Shown: positions 24,711-36,038, numbered from the stretch's first letter. The stretch: 64,000 nt of DNA from UBA5359 sp002410925 [NCBI: bacterium UBP13_UBA5359] (GCA_002410925.1 DHPR01000027.1:1-64000), one strand, 5' to 3'. Translations and numbers: made by a program. The notes: generated by a model not told the origin, from the letters alone.

Positions 24711-26564
24711 TCAGAACTCCCATCTGACTTCGCCGCGTATTTCCAGGTCGGGGTCAAGGAAAGAAGCGTTACTCCGAACATTAGCCTTGTATGCAGCAGA
24801 TAGGTTTATATTTGATGATGGCTGATAGGTCAATCCCAGATCGGCATTCAGCCAATTTGTCCTTCCTTTTTCCTGTTGCAGATATGAAACACCGCCCCTG
24901 ACCTGAAGAGCCTTGCCGGAGGGGAAGATATCGGTAGCAAGAGAGAGCTCTTGCAAAGGCAGATTCATCGTACTCAGCTGTTGATCCTGCAAACGGCGCT
25001 TATAGCTTAAATTAACTCCCTTAACAGGCTGCCCGGACAGCCCCAGATAGCTTCCGCCGCCACCTGCTTGACCATCAACCCATTCCATACCGTATTGAGC
25101 TTCCAGATTACCTGCAACCTTACCTTTAACCTTAACTCCCGTCACCTTTATACTCTCCGTGCCGGTCACGCTCCGCTGGCTACGATCAACTGCTAAATTC
25201 AGACCTCTGCTCATAGTCGTCTGTAAACCGACAACCCGATCTTTGCTTATAATGTCCCGGCTGATCTCCGAAGAATTCATCCTGGCATATATGCCGACAG
25301 CTCCCGCGACTGTACTGATTTCGGCCCTTCCATCAACCAGCTTTTCACCGCCATTATAGCTACGCCGCACTCTTTCCAGCGCAGCGAAGGTATTATTTCC
25401 AGGCTGAGCCGCAACTCGTATCCATTGTTGGTTCTGTGAGAATGAGCCGCTCCGGCTGTTATTCATCTCTGCCGCCAACTGCACCCTCTGTCCCATGTTA
25501 TAATCAGCTCTGAGGCTGCTGCCGGCGGTTTCCCAGCCGCCCATCATCTCGGAACGCTGCATATTGGCCGCCAGCCGGAGCCGTTTACCTGGATTGGCGC
25601 TCAGCCACAATTCCGTCTGCTTCTGAGATGGTATACCTTCACCGCTGCTTGCTGTAACCCTTCCCAGCGCCGTTATACGTGATTTGGCCGCAAACTCAGG
25701 CGATATTTCCAGGCTGCAAGATGTGGTATTGCTCTCCATGCCGTTGAAAGACTGTCCATTATAATCGGCTTTCAAGAGAAGCTGTTTGATCGGCCTGATA
25801 TCCAGCGACAAATTAGTACTCTGGCTGCTATTGTAGGTATCTCTGGCAAAGCCTATATTGCCGGCTAAGAAAAGGCCTCTCTCCCGCATAGCCTGGCCAG
25901 TCTCAAAGCCGATACCTGCGCTGTTCTGCAAACCGATATCGCTGCCGCTCGTCCCCTGATAGCTTCCCCTGAGTATCAGATTGTCATCAGGGGCCATCCT
26001 AAACTGCATAGCAGAGGTGTCCACGTAGGCGCTGCTCTGCGGGCTATAACGAATAACGCTCCCCGCTACATAAATATCCTCCCTCCGCTGTGCCTCCGGC
26101 CGAGTTTCAAAAGTAAAGCCCTTATTGCCGGAAGAGAGCTTCTCATACCTAAGCCAGATGCTGCTATCGCCGCCGATACGCTCTCCCTCAGAGGCCGCCT
26201 CCGGCCTGGCACCGGGATTCCTGTCAACGGGATAGATAACCGGCATATTGGCAGCTACCGGAGCTATCCTTTCAATTACGTCAATAGAGAGAACCTCCAC
26301 CAGCCTCTTCTTTGCCATCGTTTTATTATTTGCTCTTGCAGACAGCAGACCGGCTACCGCTTCCTTTTCGACTTGAGCAGTCTCTTTGTTAGATTCAGTG
26401 GAATTACTCTTTGCCGTATCAGCCTGACTCATTCTCTTATAACGAAGAGGATAATCAACGGGTTCAGCAGGAGCACCAAAGCTTACCTGCCCTCCCGCAC
26501 CGATAACCGTGGCTATGGTAAAGAGATTGATAAGGACGGCGGCGAAAATTCGTCCAAGCCTCAA
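24711..26564 (-). CDS. Predicted outer membrane beta-barrel protein
   Basis: A 617-residue secreted protein. A signal peptide (RLGRIFAAVLINLF onward, cleavage near SFGA, residue about 31) is followed by a low-complexity Ser/Glu-rich segment to about 110 and then by many alternating beta strands from 150 to the end. The last strand is EIRGEVRWEF: a C-terminal Phe with alternating hydrophobics, the signal read by the BAM complex. The repeated strand pattern (SLEISPEFAAKSRITALGRV, LRLAANMQRSEM, VQLAAEMNNSRS) fits a barrel of about 20 or more strands. The start is TTG with GGAGG ten bases upstream. No close family is recognised; it could be part of polysaccharide export but is not in that operon. 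Confidence 0.75.
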   Translation of the reverse strand: MRLGRIFAAVLINLFTIATVIGAGGQVSFGAPAEPVDYPLRYKRMSQADTAKSNSTESNKETAQVEKEAVAGLLSARANNKTMAKKRLVEVLSIDVIERIAPVAANMPVIYPVDRNPGARPEAASEGERIGGDSSIWLRYEKLSSGNKGFTFETRPEAQRREDIYVAGSVIRYSPQSSAYVDTSAMQFRMAPDDNLILRGSYQGTSGSDIGLQNSAGIGFETGQAMRERGLFLAGNIGFARDTYNSSQSTNLSLDIRPIKQLLLKADYNGQSFNGMESNTTSCSLEISPEFAAKSRITALGRVTASSGEGIPSQKQTELWLSANPGKRLRLAANMQRSEMMGGWETAGSSLRADYNMGQRVQLAAEMNNSRSGSFSQNQQWIRVAAQPGNNTFAALERVRRSYNGGEKLVDGRAEISTVAGAVGIYARMNSSEISRDIISKDRVVGLQTTMSRGLNLAVDRSQRSVTGTESIKVTGVKVKGKVAGNLEAQYGMEWVDGQAGGGGSYLGLSGQPVKGVNLSYKRRLQDQQLSTMNLPLQELSLATDIFPSGKALQVRGGVSYLQQEKGRTNWLNADLGLTYQPSSNINLSAAYKANVRSNASFLDPDLEIRGEVRWEF

Positions 26565-26639
26565 TTAAAATCGACCTCCACTTGGTGCACATAAACTTAA
26601 CCGTGCAGCCGACTCATGCTGCAACACGGAATGTACAAC

Positions 26640-26669
26640 ATTATAGCCTAAACTTATATATAGTTGCAA
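26640..26669 (-). promoter_or_regulatory. Promoter of the outer membrane protein gene
   Basis: On the minus strand TTGCAA (26669-26664) is followed after 18 bases by a perfect TATAAT (26645-26640). The transcript would begin near 26633 and carry a 70-base leader containing a small TGCAGC/GCTGCA hairpin (about 26605-26624) before the GGAGG site. Confidence 0.55.
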
Positions 26670-26702
26670 CCTTCTGGTAGTTATCAGAGGTAACTCATCA
26701 AT

Positions 26703-27191
26703 TCAAACCCCGGTATGCCCGAAGCCGCCGTGACCGCGGGAGGTATCTTCCAGAGAAGCCCTTTCTATAAATACGGCTCTGCTCACCGTCTGAATAATCA
26801 TCTGAGCAATTCTGTCGCCGCGCTTGACGATAAAGGGCTCATCTCCGTGGTTGATAACAATGACTTTGATCTCGCCGCGATAATCGCTGTCGATGGTACC
26901 GGGAGCGTTGAGTAAGGTAACGCCGTGCTTGACAGCCAGGCCGCTACGCGGTCTGATCTGGGCTTCATAGCCTACCGGCAGAGCTACTCTCAGCCCGGTA
27001 GGTATCAGGGCTCTGCCGCCGGGGGCTATGGATATCTTTTCCGTCACGGCGGCGTAGATATCCATGCCGGCCGCTCCGGGAGTCATATATTCCGGCAGCG
27101 GTAGTTCTCGGCCGCTCTCAGTCCTGCAGATTCCGATCTCTACGTTCTCCATGGTAACTGCCACTCTATTGCCGCTCACTATGCTGCTCAA
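26703..27191 (-). CDS. dut: Deoxyuridine 5'-triphosphate nucleotidohydrolase
   Basis: A 162-residue trimeric dUTPase converting dUTP to dUMP and pyrophosphate. All five family motifs are present: [45 protein letters not shown] and [10 protein letters not shown]. The start is TTG at 27191, overlapping the pyrE stop as TTGA with GGGAGG ten bases upstream; Met14 is an alternative. It is the last gene of the pyrimidine operon, so UMP synthesis and dUMP supply are linked here. Confidence 0.93.
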   Translation of the reverse strand: MSSIVSGNRVAVTMENVEIGICRTESGRELPLPEYMTPGAAGMDIYAAVTEKISIAPGGRALIPTGLRVALPVGYEAQIRPRSGLAVKHGVTLLNAPGTIDSDYRGEIKVIVINHGDEPFIVKRGDRIAQMIIQTVSRAVFIERASLEDTSRGHGGFGHTGV

Positions 27192-27772
27192 TTCTTGATT
27201 ACCTCCCGGCTACCGGGCTTGATGACCGGCAGCCCCTGCTTACAAAAAGGGCACTCCTCGGGGGAATATTTCTCTATGCTCATCTTCAACAGGGCTTCCG
27301 TTCTGACACCGAAATCCACCTTGCCGCCACTACGGTCCACCAACAGACCCACGCCCGCCAACTCCGCATCGGATTGCCTGACCAGTTTCACAGCCTCCAT
27401 AACGGAACCACCGGTGGTGACCACATCCTCCGCCACCAGCACCCGCTCGCCGGCAGAGAGATGAAAGCCGCGGCGCAAGGTCATTTGACCATTCTCTCTT
27501 TCGCAGAAGAGAGAACGACAGCCTATAGCTCTGGCTATCTCATAAGCTACGATTATTCCGCCAACGGCCGGCCCCATTACCACATCCACCCCTTCTCCTT
27601 TAAACCGAGCTGCTATTTCATTACATAGCAGGCCTGCTTCAACCGGATATTGCAGCAGCTGAGCACACTGCATATATTGCGAACTATGGTAGCCGGAGGT
27701 CAGACGAAAATGCCCTTCCTGCAACACGCCGGTGCGATTGAATATATTAAGTATATCAGCATTTGTAAGCAT
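27188..27772 (-). CDS. pyrE: Orotate phosphoribosyltransferase
   Basis: A 194-residue enzyme that joins orotate and PRPP to give OMP. The PRPP motif is [13 protein letters not shown], the catalytic loop region is [15 protein letters not shown], and the N-terminus [20 protein letters not shown] matches the archaeal/Firmicute-type PyrE. A C-terminal CPFC pair ([16 protein letters not shown]) is typical of this subgroup. AGGAGG precedes the start. A 17-codon frame with no known function lies in the 67-base gap to pyrF. Confidence 0.93.
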   Translation of the reverse strand: MLTNADILNIFNRTGVLQEGHFRLTSGYHSSQYMQCAQLLQYPVEAGLLCNEIAARFKGEGVDVVMGPAVGGIIVAYEIARAIGCRSLFCERENGQMTLRRGFHLSAGERVLVAEDVVTTGGSVMEAVKLVRQSDAELAGVGLLVDRSGGKVDFGVRTEALLKMSIEKYSPEECPFCKQGLPVIKPGSREVIKN

Positions 27773-27839
27773 AAACCTTCAAGCCTCCTGTTTGGATATT
27801 CGGGCCTGATCGCCCGCTCTCAGTGTCTTCATAAATACT

Positions 27840-28589
27840 TCACTCCGCTTCCTCAATCACCCTTATTGCCGCGGCCAGAGGATCTGCAGCCGCAGTTATA
27901 GGTCGCCCGATGACCAGGTAATCGGCTCCCCGCCTGATAGCCTCGGACGGAGTCATAATCCGCTTCTGATCATTAGTTGCAGCCCAGGCAGGACGCACTC
28001 CCGGAGTCACGATCAGAAAGGTTTCACCGCAACGAGCCCGAACGCTCTCTATCTCTCTGGGTGAACAGACCACCCCGTGCAAGCCACTGCCGGCGGCCAG
28101 GCCGGCCAGAGCCAAAACTTCCTGCTCCAGCCCAAGCGTTATATGCAATTCATCCCTAATAGCTTCCGGCGTATGACTGGTTAAAATTGTTACAGCCAGA
28201 ATTCGGGTGTCGCACCCTCTTACGGCATCAGCGGCAGCACGCATCATAGCCGCGCCACCCAGAGCGTGGACATTGCATAGGTCTACGCCGAAAGATGATA
28301 TCACCCGACAGACGGAAGCCACCGTATTCGGTATATCATGAAATTTTAGATCCAGAAAGATATGCTTGTTCCGGCTCTGTAACTCCTTTATTATAGCCTG
28401 CCCCAGGCTGGTATATAATTGCAATCCAATTTTATAGAAAGAGATACTATCGCCCAAACTATCCAGCAGATATCTAGCCTGGTCCAGGGTATCCACATCC
28501 AGAGCAACGATGATGCGCTCTTTTGGCAGAGAGCGCCCTGCGGGCGCAGCTGGTTGATATTTGTCGGTTGTCGGTTTCGGGGTTCCCAT
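27840..28589 (-). CDS. pyrF: Orotidine 5'-phosphate decarboxylase
   Basis: A 249-residue TIM-barrel enzyme converting OMP to UMP. The catalytic Asp-Lys-Asp array is in LDLKFHDIPNTV; RIIVALDVD opens the barrel; PGVRPAW and YLVIGRPIT bind the phosphate. The first 20 residues are an extra, Pro-rich tail. GGAGATTTAT precedes the ATG. It follows carB by 20 bases. Confidence 0.94.
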   Translation of the reverse strand: MGTPKPTTDKYQPAAPAGRSLPKERIIVALDVDTLDQARYLLDSLGDSISFYKIGLQLYTSLGQAIIKELQSRNKHIFLDLKFHDIPNTVASVCRVISSFGVDLCNVHALGGAAMMRAAADAVRGCDTRILAVTILTSHTPEAIRDELHITLGLEQEVLALAGLAAGSGLHGVVCSPREIESVRARCGETFLIVTPGVRPAWAATNDQKRIMTPSEAIRRGADYLVIGRPITAAADPLAAAIRVIEEAE

Positions 28590-28609
28590 ATAAATCTCCT
28601 TCCGGTAAC

Positions 28610-31600
28610 TTAACAGCCGGTCGTCACTCTTGGATTCCGGCTTCTGATTTCCGGCTTCTTGCCAACATCATAATCCGTCAGCGCCAGGCTTTCAAAGGAG
28701 CGACCGCTGGCTTTGGCTCTAAGAGCATAGAGCAACGCGGCCGCAGTATCCAATGAGGTCAGGCAGGGCACGCTGTGCTCCACAGAGCAACGCCTGATAC
28801 GCGCAGCCTCCTTCTCCACTGTCTTATCAGGAGAGAGCGTATTGAGCAACAGATTCACCTTGCCGGTACGGATAAGATCTAATAAATTCGGCGTACCCTC
28901 GCTTATTTTCATCACTCTAGTGGCATTCATCCCTTTGCCCTGCAGATAGGAACAGGTACCGCCCGTGGCGTAAATCTCAAAACCCAATTCCTTGAATCCC
29001 CTGATAACGGGAAGAGCTTCCGCCTTATCCTGATCGGCTACGGTTACTATCATAGCACCGGTAAGATCGACATCCAGACCGGATGCTACCATAGCCTTAT
29101 ACAACGCACCTTCAAAGGTAGGATCTACCCCCATAATCTCTCCGGTGGATTTCATTTCCGGACTCAAGCTGATATCCACGGAGATCAGCTTGGCAAAAGA
29201 GAATACCGGCGCCTTGACAGCGACATGCGAGGTTTCCGGATAGAGGCCGCCAGAGCGACCCAGCTCCTTTAAAGTATGCCCCACCATCACCTTGGTAGCC
29301 ACGTTTACCATGGGCACTCCGGTAATTTTGCTCAGATATGGTATGGTTCGGCTGGCCCTTGGGTTAACTTCCAGAATATAAACATCCTCACCATCCACGA
29401 CGAACTGAATATTCATCAAACCCTTGACATGTAGAGCCCGGGATAGCCGGGTAGCATAATCCACCACCTTTCCCTTGACTCCGTCAGAGAGCTTCTGTGG
29501 CGGATAAACCGCCATGCTGTCACCAGAGTGCACACCGGCTCTTTCAATATGCTCCATAATTCCCGGCAGAAAAACGTCGGTGCCGTCGGAGATGACATCC
29601 ACCTCCACTTCCTTGCCCAGAACATATTTATCTATAAGTATGGGATGCCTGGGAGAGATATTCACGGCATACTTCATATAATGAAGCAGATCCTTCTCAT
29701 TATAGACTATCTCCATGGCCCGCCCGCCAAGAACGTAAGAAGGCCGAACCAGAACTGGAAAATCTATCTCCCTGGCAATCTCCAAAGCACCTTCCACTGA
29801 AACGGCTGTGCGGCCATCCGGCTTGGGTATATCCAATTCCCGCAGCAAACGTTCGAACTTCTTGCGATCCTCAGCCATATCGATGAACTCCACCGAGGTT
29901 CCCAATATCTTGACGCCATGTCGAGCCAGAGTGTCGGCCAGATTAATGGCCGTTTGCCCACCGAATTGAACAATAACGCCCTCCGGCTGCTCCTGATCAA
30001 TTATATTCAGCACATCCTCTTCCGTCAGAGGCTCAAAATAAAGCTTATCCGAGGTATCGAAATCAGTACTGACCGTTTCGGGGTTATTGTTAATAATAAT
30101 CGTTTCAAAGCCCTCTTCGCGCAGAGCCCAAACAGAATGCACACTACAGTAATCAAACTCTATTCCTTGCCCAATGCGTATGGGTCCGGAGCCGATTACC
30201 ACCACCCGACGCCGAGAGGATAAGGCCGCCTCATTCTCCTGCTCATAGCTAGAGTAATAATACGGCGTATCGGCCTCAAACTCAGCCGCACAGGTATCAA
30301 CTATCTTGTAAACAGGAAGAACGCCCAACGTCTTACGTAGTGCCCGGATATCGTCCTCTTCCACCTCCACCAGCTCAGCGATATCCCTGTCCGAGAAGCC
30401 TAATGCTTTGTATTTCTCCAGCAGTTCTCGATCCAGACCGGAGAAACCGCGATTCCGCACCCTCTCCTCCAGACCGACCAGATCCTTGATCTTTTGTAAA
30501 AACCACCGATCTATGCCTGTCAGCTGATGTATCTCTTCTACCATTTGACCCCGGCGAAAAGCCTCGGCCAGAACGAAGAGACGCTCATCCGTGGGTACCT
30601 TAAGACGGTTCTCCAGCTCCATCTCCGTCAAAGTACCGATATCCTTATGCCGCAGGCTGTAGGCGCCGTTCTCCAGCGAACGTACCGCTTTCATCAGTGA
30701 AGATTCAAAGTTTCGCCCTATAGACATAACCTCGCCGGTAGCCTTCATCTGGGTGCCGATAACCCTATCGGCCAGGGGAAACTTATCAAAAGGCCAGCGT
30801 GGAATCTTAGTTACCACATAGTCTAAAGCCGGCTCGAAACAGGCCAGCGTTTTGCCTGTAACGGCATTGGCTATCTCATCCAGATGAAGACCAATGGCTA
30901 TTTTGGCTGCCACTCTGGCTATGGGATAACCGGTCGCCTTGGAAGCCAAAGCGCTGGAACGGCTGACGCGCGGGTTGACCTCAATAATAAAGTAATCAAA
31001 ACTCTGCGGATCCAGCGCCATCTGCACATTGCATCCGCCCTCTATCTCCAAAGCACCGATGATCTTCAAAGCGGCATTACGCAGCATCTGGTATTCCTTG
31101 CCAGAGAGTGTCTGGCTAGGCGCCACTACAATACTGTCGCCGGTATGCACACCCATGGGGTCCAGGTTCTCCATATTGCAAACGGTGATACAGTTGTCGG
31201 CGCCGTCGCGCATAACCTCGTATTCAATCTCTTTCCAGCCCAGGACACAGCGCTCCAGCAGTATCTGCCCGATCATGCTCATTTTCAGTCCACGATGAGC
31301 AATATCCTCCAATTGAGCCATATTGTGGGCGATGCCGCCGCCGGTTCCTCCCAGGGTGTAAGCCGGGCGCACAATAACGGGGAAGCCGATGCTTCGGGCA
31401 AACTCCCGAGCTGATTCTATATTCTCGATAATGGCGCTCTCCGGCACAGGTTCATCAATGCTGCTCATCAATTCGCGAAATAGCTCTCTATCTTCAGCTT
31501 TTTTGATAGACTGCAGAGAAGTTCCCAAAAGCTCTACTCCATAGCGGTCTATAACATCTTCTTCAGCCAGAGCCACAGCCAGGTTGAGTCCTGTCTGCCC

Positions 31601-31873
31601 ACCCAGGGTGGGCAGCAATCCGTCAGGCCGCTCACGCTCTATTACCCGAGCAGCAAAATCCACCGTCAGCGGCTCCACATAGACACGATCAGCTATATTA
31701 GTATCGGTCATGATGGTCGCCGGATTGCTGTTGATCAAAACCACTTCCAGGCCCTCTTCTTTTAGAGAGCGGCAGGCCTGAGTTCCGGCATAATCGAATT
31801 CAGCCGCCTGTCCTATGATTATTGGGCCGGAGCCTACTACCATTACTTTCTTTATTTCTTCTCTCCTGGGCAT
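28610..31873 (-). CDS. carB: Carbamoyl-phosphate synthase large subunit
   Basis: A 1087-residue synthetase with the full two-copy layout: two ATP-grasp halves (residues about 1-400 and 555-935, each with [16 protein letters not shown] openings and [15 protein letters not shown] / [15 protein letters not shown] metal sites), an oligomerisation domain between them and a C-terminal allosteric MGS-like domain (about 940-1070). It makes carbamoyl phosphate from bicarbonate, two ATP and ammonia channelled from CarA. The length is normal. GGAGTTAGAAG precedes the ATG. Confidence 0.97.
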   Translation of the reverse strand: MPRREEIKKVMVVGSGPIIIGQAAEFDYAGTQACRSLKEEGLEVVLINSNPATIMTDTNIADRVYVEPLTVDFAARVIERERPDGLLPTLGGQTGLNLAVALAEEDVIDRYGVELLGTSLQSIKKAEDRELFRELMSSIDEPVPESAIIENIESAREFARSIGFPVIVRPAYTLGGTGGGIAHNMAQLEDIAHRGLKMSMIGQILLERCVLGWKEIEYEVMRDGADNCITVCNMENLDPMGVHTGDSIVVAPSQTLSGKEYQMLRNAALKIIGALEIEGGCNVQMALDPQSFDYFIIEVNPRVSRSSALASKATGYPIARVAAKIAIGLHLDEIANAVTGKTLACFEPALDYVVTKIPRWPFDKFPLADRVIGTQMKATGEVMSIGRNFESSLMKAVRSLENGAYSLRHKDIGTLTEMELENRLKVPTDERLFVLAEAFRRGQMVEEIHQLTGIDRWFLQKIKDLVGLEERVRNRGFSGLDRELLEKYKALGFSDRDIAELVEVEEDDIRALRKTLGVLPVYKIVDTCAAEFEADTPYYYSSYEQENEAALSSRRRVVVIGSGPIRIGQGIEFDYCSVHSVWALREEGFETIIINNNPETVSTDFDTSDKLYFEPLTEEDVLNIIDQEQPEGVIVQFGGQTAINLADTLARHGVKILGTSVEFIDMAEDRKKFERLLRELDIPKPDGRTAVSVEGALEIAREIDFPVLVRPSYVLGGRAMEIVYNEKDLLHYMKYAVNISPRHPILIDKYVLGKEVEVDVISDGTDVFLPGIMEHIERAGVHSGDSMAVYPPQKLSDGVKGKVVDYATRLSRALHVKGLMNIQFVVDGEDVYILEVNPRASRTIPYLSKITGVPMVNVATKVMVGHTLKELGRSGGLYPETSHVAVKAPVFSFAKLISVDISLSPEMKSTGEIMGVDPTFEGALYKAMVASGLDVDLTGAMIVTVADQDKAEALPVIRGFKELGFEIYATGGTCSYLQGKGMNATRVMKISEGTPNLLDLIRTGKVNLLLNTLSPDKTVEKEAARIRRCSVEHSVPCLTSLDTAAALLYALRAKASGRSFESLALTDYDVGKKPEIRSRNPRVTTGC

Positions 31874-31895
31874 CTTCTAACTCCTTTAACAGCTT

Positions 31896-32993
31896 TCAGC
31901 CGTTTTGCCTGTGCGATTGCATCAGTTTGATAAATTTTTCGAACAAGCACCCGTTATCTCCGGACCCCGGTAATGTTTCCGGATTATATTGAATCGAGAA
32001 AACCGGCAGTTCTCTATGTCTGAGCCCTTCCACAGTGTTATCATTCAGATTGATATGAGAAATATCAACAGCAGCATCTTCGACCGTAGCGACGTCAACA
32101 GCATAGCCGTGATTTTGAGAAGTTATATGAATGCGCCCGGTATCAAGATCTTTAACCGGATGGTTGACGCCGCGATGACCGAACTTGAGCTTGTATGTTC
32201 TGCAGCCAAAGGCCAGTCCCAGCAACTGGTGCCCCAGACAGATACCCATTATCGGCCTCTTGCCCAGTAGCAACTTCAGAGTATTCACAGCATAATCGAG
32301 TCTCGCAGGATCACCCGGTCCGGACGAAAGAAAGATGCCGTCCGGATCATATCCGAGAACATCGGCAGAGGTACTGGCGCAGGGAAGAACAGTGACACTG
32401 CATCCCAGAGCAGACAGAGAATTGAGGATGCTAAATTTAACGCCATAATCGATCAAGGCCACCTTGAAGCGCTCTTTCACCCCGGTTGGAAGAGGCCAGG
32501 TGTAAGGCTTATCGGTACTGACCTGAGTAACATAATCTATTCCGGCATACTGCGTGGAGGCTTTCAATTTGCTCAGAGCGATATATGGATCGGGATCCGG
32601 AGTTATTATACCCATCATAACGCCTCTTGAGCGCAGGTGGCGGGTGAGTGCCCGGGTATCTATGTCCTGTATGGCTACTATCCCCCGCTCATCTAAAAAA
32701 TCATGCAAATTGCCGCTGCTGCGCCAGTTGCTCTCCACCTGACTCAGGTCTTTGATGATAAAGCCGGCTACCTGTAACTGCCGGGATTCGAAATCCTCTT
32801 CATTGATACCGTAGTTGCCGATCAGAGGATAGGTAAGGGTAACTATCTGGCCGCGATAGGAGGGATCGGAGAGGATCTCCTGATAACCTGTCATCCCCGT
32901 ATTGAAAACCACTTCTCCTATCTGTTCCCCTGCCCGGCCGAAGCCCTTGCCGGCATAAACCGTCCCGTCATCAAGTATAAGATATGATTTCAC
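31896..32993 (-). CDS. carA: Carbamoyl-phosphate synthase small subunit, catalytic His replaced by Asn
   Basis: A 365-residue subunit with an N-terminal CPSase domain and a C-terminal class I glutaminase domain. The nucleophile Cys252 is in GICLGHQLLG and the substrate loops (FLSSGPGDPA, TSQNHGYAVD) are normal. The triad block, usually HPE, reads QYNPETLPG: Asn337 (codon AAT at 31985-31983) stands where the catalytic His (His353 in Escherichia coli) should be, while Glu339 is kept. If real, glutamine hydrolysis should be lost or strongly reduced and the complex would depend on free ammonia. GTG start after GGAGGTAACA. Confidence 0.95.
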   Translation of the reverse strand: MKSYLILDDGTVYAGKGFGRAGEQIGEVVFNTGMTGYQEILSDPSYRGQIVTLTYPLIGNYGINEEDFESRQLQVAGFIIKDLSQVESNWRSSGNLHDFLDERGIVAIQDIDTRALTRHLRSRGVMMGIITPDPDPYIALSKLKASTQYAGIDYVTQVSTDKPYTWPLPTGVKERFKVALIDYGVKFSILNSLSALGCSVTVLPCASTSADVLGYDPDGIFLSSGPGDPARLDYAVNTLKLLLGKRPIMGICLGHQLLGLAFGCRTYKLKFGHRGVNHPVKDLDTGRIHITSQNHGYAVDVATVEDAAVDISHINLNDNTVEGLRHRELPVFSIQYNPETLPGSGDNGCLFEKFIKLMQSHRQNG

Positions 32994-32995
32994 TG

Positions 32996-34273
32996 TTACC
33001 TCCGAAAAACTACTTTTCCGCCAACAATGGTAGCTACAGCTCGCCCCTTTACCTTCCAGCCGGCAAAGGGTGTGTTGCGAGCCTTGGAAAGGAAGACTGA
33101 TGGCTCTATGATATGCTCTTCATTTAGATCGATCACGGTAATGTCAGCAGGCAGTCCCACTGACAAACGCCCTCCCGTCACACCCAGTGCGGCAGCAGGT
33201 CCAGCGCTCATGGCCTTCAACAGGCGCTCTAAAGGCACTGCCCCGCTGTGCACCAGAGCTGTCAGCAAGACCGGCAACGCTGTTTCCAGCCCAATCAGTC
33301 CAAAAGGAGCCAGGTCATACTCCACCATTTTCTCCTCCACGGCATGCGGCGCATGGTCGGTGGCAATAACGCCGATGGTGCTATCGTTAAGAGCCTTTAT
33401 CATAGCCAAACGATCTATATCACTGCGCAAGGGAGGGCTGACCTTGGTAGCGGTATCATAGCCCTCCACCGCCTCATCCGTCAGCGTCAAATGATGCGGC
33501 GTTACCTCTGCCGTCACCCGACAGCCTTGCCGTATCGCCTGCCTTACCATCTCAGCAGAACGGCGTGTGCTGATATGAGCAATATGCAGCCGAGCATTGG
33601 CCTCCTCTGCCAGCAAGATATCCCTGGCCACAATAATATCCTCCGCTGATCCCGGTATGCCTCGCAGGCCAAGTCTCAGGGAAACAGGACTCAGATGCAT
33701 GGCACCATTTGCAGCTAGATTTTCATCCAGGCAATGGGTTATTACAGGCAGATCGAACCTGCCTGCATATTGAAAAGCTAATCGCATCAGCTCCGCACTC
33801 ATAACAGTACGGCCGTCATCCGACACGGCCACGGCACCGGCCTGAGCCATCTCCCCCATCAGAGAGAGTTCTTTACCCTGCAACCCTTTGCTGATACTAC
33901 CGCAGACCATTAATCTGGCTCCATTTGCACCGGCTGCCTTGTCATACATATAGCGCACGATGGCGCCGTTATCGCAGACGGGAGATGTATTGGGCATAGC
34001 CATCACGGCCGTAAACCCACCGGCAGCCGCTGCCGCCAATCCGCTGTGAATATCCTCCTTGTGAATGAAACCCGGTTCTCGCAAATGAACATGCATATCG
34101 ATCAAGCCGGGAACTACCGCCAGGCCATCGGCATTGAAAACTTCCGTTCCCGGACCACCTTCCAGGTTACAACCCTTATCGGCGATAAGGCCATCATCAC
34201 TTACCAGTATATCGCTCTGCTTCAAAAGAGAGCTATCAGCATCAAAGATTTCTCCGCCTTTAATCAACAGCAA
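32996..34273 (-). CDS. pyrC: Dihydroorotase (class I)
   Basis: A zinc amidohydrolase closing N-carbamoyl-aspartate to dihydroorotate. Metal ligands are visible: [27 protein letters not shown] and [12 protein letters not shown], plus the substrate site [14 protein letters not shown]. The TTG at 34273 is preferred to the GTG at 34282 because GGGAGG lies eight bases upstream; at the GTG the site would touch the start codon. It overlaps pyrB by 14 bases. Confidence 0.95.
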   Translation of the reverse strand: MLLIKGGEIFDADSSLLKQSDILVSDDGLIADKGCNLEGGPGTEVFNADGLAVVPGLIDMHVHLREPGFIHKEDIHSGLAAAAAGGFTAVMAMPNTSPVCDNGAIVRYMYDKAAGANGARLMVCGSISKGLQGKELSLMGEMAQAGAVAVSDDGRTVMSAELMRLAFQYAGRFDLPVITHCLDENLAANGAMHLSPVSLRLGLRGIPGSAEDIIVARDILLAEEANARLHIAHISTRRSAEMVRQAIRQGCRVTAEVTPHHLTLTDEAVEGYDTATKVSPPLRSDIDRLAMIKALNDSTIGVIATDHAPHAVEEKMVEYDLAPFGLIGLETALPVLLTALVHSGAVPLERLLKAMSAGPAAALGVTGGRLSVGLPADITVIDLNEEHIIEPSVFLSKARNTPFAGWKVKGRAVATIVGGKVVFRR

Positions 34274-35195
34274 TTTCAGCACCTCCCAGTAGCAGATAAA
34301 GTAAAGCCATACGTACAGCTACGCCGTTGCGGACTTGCTCCAGGATAACCGAACGTTCACCATCGGCTACGTCCCCTCGTATCTCCACGCCCCGGTTCAT
34401 CGGCCCCGGGTGCATTAACAAAGCATCCGGCTTGGCCCGTTGCAATCTGTCCATATTTACACCGTAATAATAGCTGTACTCTTCAATTGTAGGAAAAAGC
34501 CCCCTGGCTTGGCGCTCTACTTGCAGCCGCAGCACATTGATAACATCGGCGTCCTCCAGGGCGCGATCCAGATCATACTCGATGGTAGCCCCCATAGCGG
34601 CCAACTCCGGCGGCAGAAGAGTGGGCGGACCGCAGAGCACCACCTCCGCCCCGCATTTGCATAGGCCCCACACGTTAGACTTAGCCACCCGGCTATGCAG
34701 AATATCCCCAATAATAACAACCTTGAGTCCCTTGAAACCGCCCTTCTTATCCCTGATGGTAAACATATCCAGCAATGCCTGAGTAGGATGCTCATGCATA
34801 CCGTCTCCGGCGTTAAGCACAGAGCACCCTACCGCCTCGGCAGCCAGTTCCGGTGCCCCGGCGCAACTATGCCTGATAATGATGGCATCGGCGCCGACAG
34901 CCTCAAGGTTGAGAACCGTATCCATCAGCCCTTCGCCCTTAGTTACGCTGCTGGTAGGCGGTGAAATAGCATAAGTATCGGCTGAAAGCATCTTGGCCGC
35001 GGTATCAAAGGATGAGCGGGTCCTGGTGCTGGCTTCATAAAAGAGCGTAAACACTGCCTTGCTTCGCAGAGCCGGAACCTTGCGAATAGGGCGATCGAAT
35101 ATTGTTTTCAACCTGACGGCCGTATCTAATATATGCTCTATTTCGGCTGCGCTGAGATTGCGCAAACCGAGAAGATCTTTTCTTCTCCAGACCAT
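34260..35195 (-). CDS. pyrB: Aspartate carbamoyltransferase, catalytic subunit
   Basis: A 311-residue enzyme joining carbamoyl phosphate and aspartate. The carbamoyl phosphate site is [24 protein letters not shown] and [12 protein letters not shown] are the other family blocks, and [12 protein letters not shown] binds aspartate. No pyrI regulatory subunit is in the window, as in Firmicutes. GGGGGAAAGCA precedes the ATG. Confidence 0.96.
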   Translation of the reverse strand: MVWRRKDLLGLRNLSAAEIEHILDTAVRLKTIFDRPIRKVPALRSKAVFTLFYEASTRTRSSFDTAAKMLSADTYAISPPTSSVTKGEGLMDTVLNLEAVGADAIIIRHSCAGAPELAAEAVGCSVLNAGDGMHEHPTQALLDMFTIRDKKGGFKGLKVVIIGDILHSRVAKSNVWGLCKCGAEVVLCGPPTLLPPELAAMGATIEYDLDRALEDADVINVLRLQVERQARGLFPTIEEYSYYYGVNMDRLQRAKPDALLMHPGPMNRGVEIRGDVADGERSVILEQVRNGVAVRMALLYLLLGGAEIAVD

Positions 35196-35251
35196 TGCTT
35201 TCCCCCGTCTAAGTATTCAGTCCGTTTGTATGTTAAGACATAGCATCAGAC

Positions 35252-35785
<534 letters not shown>

Positions 35786-35796
35786 CTAACCCTCCA

Positions 35797-35832
35797 TAAA
35801 AAAACCTTTCCCCTTTAGTGAGGAAAGGTTTT
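35797..35832 (-). terminator. Intrinsic terminator (attenuator) in the pyr leader
   Basis: On the minus strand AAAACCTTTCC (35832-35822) pairs perfectly with GGAAAGGTTTT (35811-35801), with a 10-base loop and a run of seven T (35804-35798) at the end. It lies 15 bases before the pyrR start, so it stops the transcript when formed. Confidence 0.9.
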
Positions 35833-35935
35833 TAATCTATCTGCTGCTACTGAAAAACAGCTGCCCCCGCCGAGTCGTATACCCCCGGCAGTGGCAGCCG
35901 TTAAAATTTTATCTACTCCGTATAATCGTTGCATG

Positions 35936-35964
35936 ACCTTACCCTTGTTAGCCTCTCCGAGCTA
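35936..35964 (-). promoter_or_regulatory. PyrR-binding hairpin and antiterminator strand
   Basis: On the minus strand the RNA reads UAGCUCGGAGAGGCUA (35964-35949), a hairpin with a UAGC/GCUA stem. It matches the Bacillus PyrR site (ARUCCNGNGAGGYU) at 12 of 14 positions. Just after it, GGUAAGGU (35943-35936) can pair with ACCUUUCC of the terminator's 5' arm, with one mismatch. This gives the known layout: PyrR bound to the first hairpin frees the terminator, otherwise the antiterminator forms. Confidence 0.7.
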
Positions 35965-35981
35965 TTTTAAAGGCTTTGAGT

Positions 35982-36011
35982 AATATACCACAGCAGAAAG
36001 AAGGAAGTCAA
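35982..36011 (-). promoter_or_regulatory. Promoter of the pyrimidine operon
   Basis: On the minus strand TTGACT (36011-36006) is followed after 18 bases by TATATT (35987-35982). Transcription would start near 35975, just upstream of the PyrR-binding hairpin, with a leader of about 190 bases before pyrR. Confidence 0.65.
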
Positions 36012-36038
36012 TGCGGAATTTGGGGCAGATTATCGATT

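Noticed and set aside
27773-27839. 17-codon frame and CGGGC/GCCCG hairpin between pyrF and pyrE
   Set aside because: Too short to support as a leader peptide, and the hairpin is weak and lacks a U-run.
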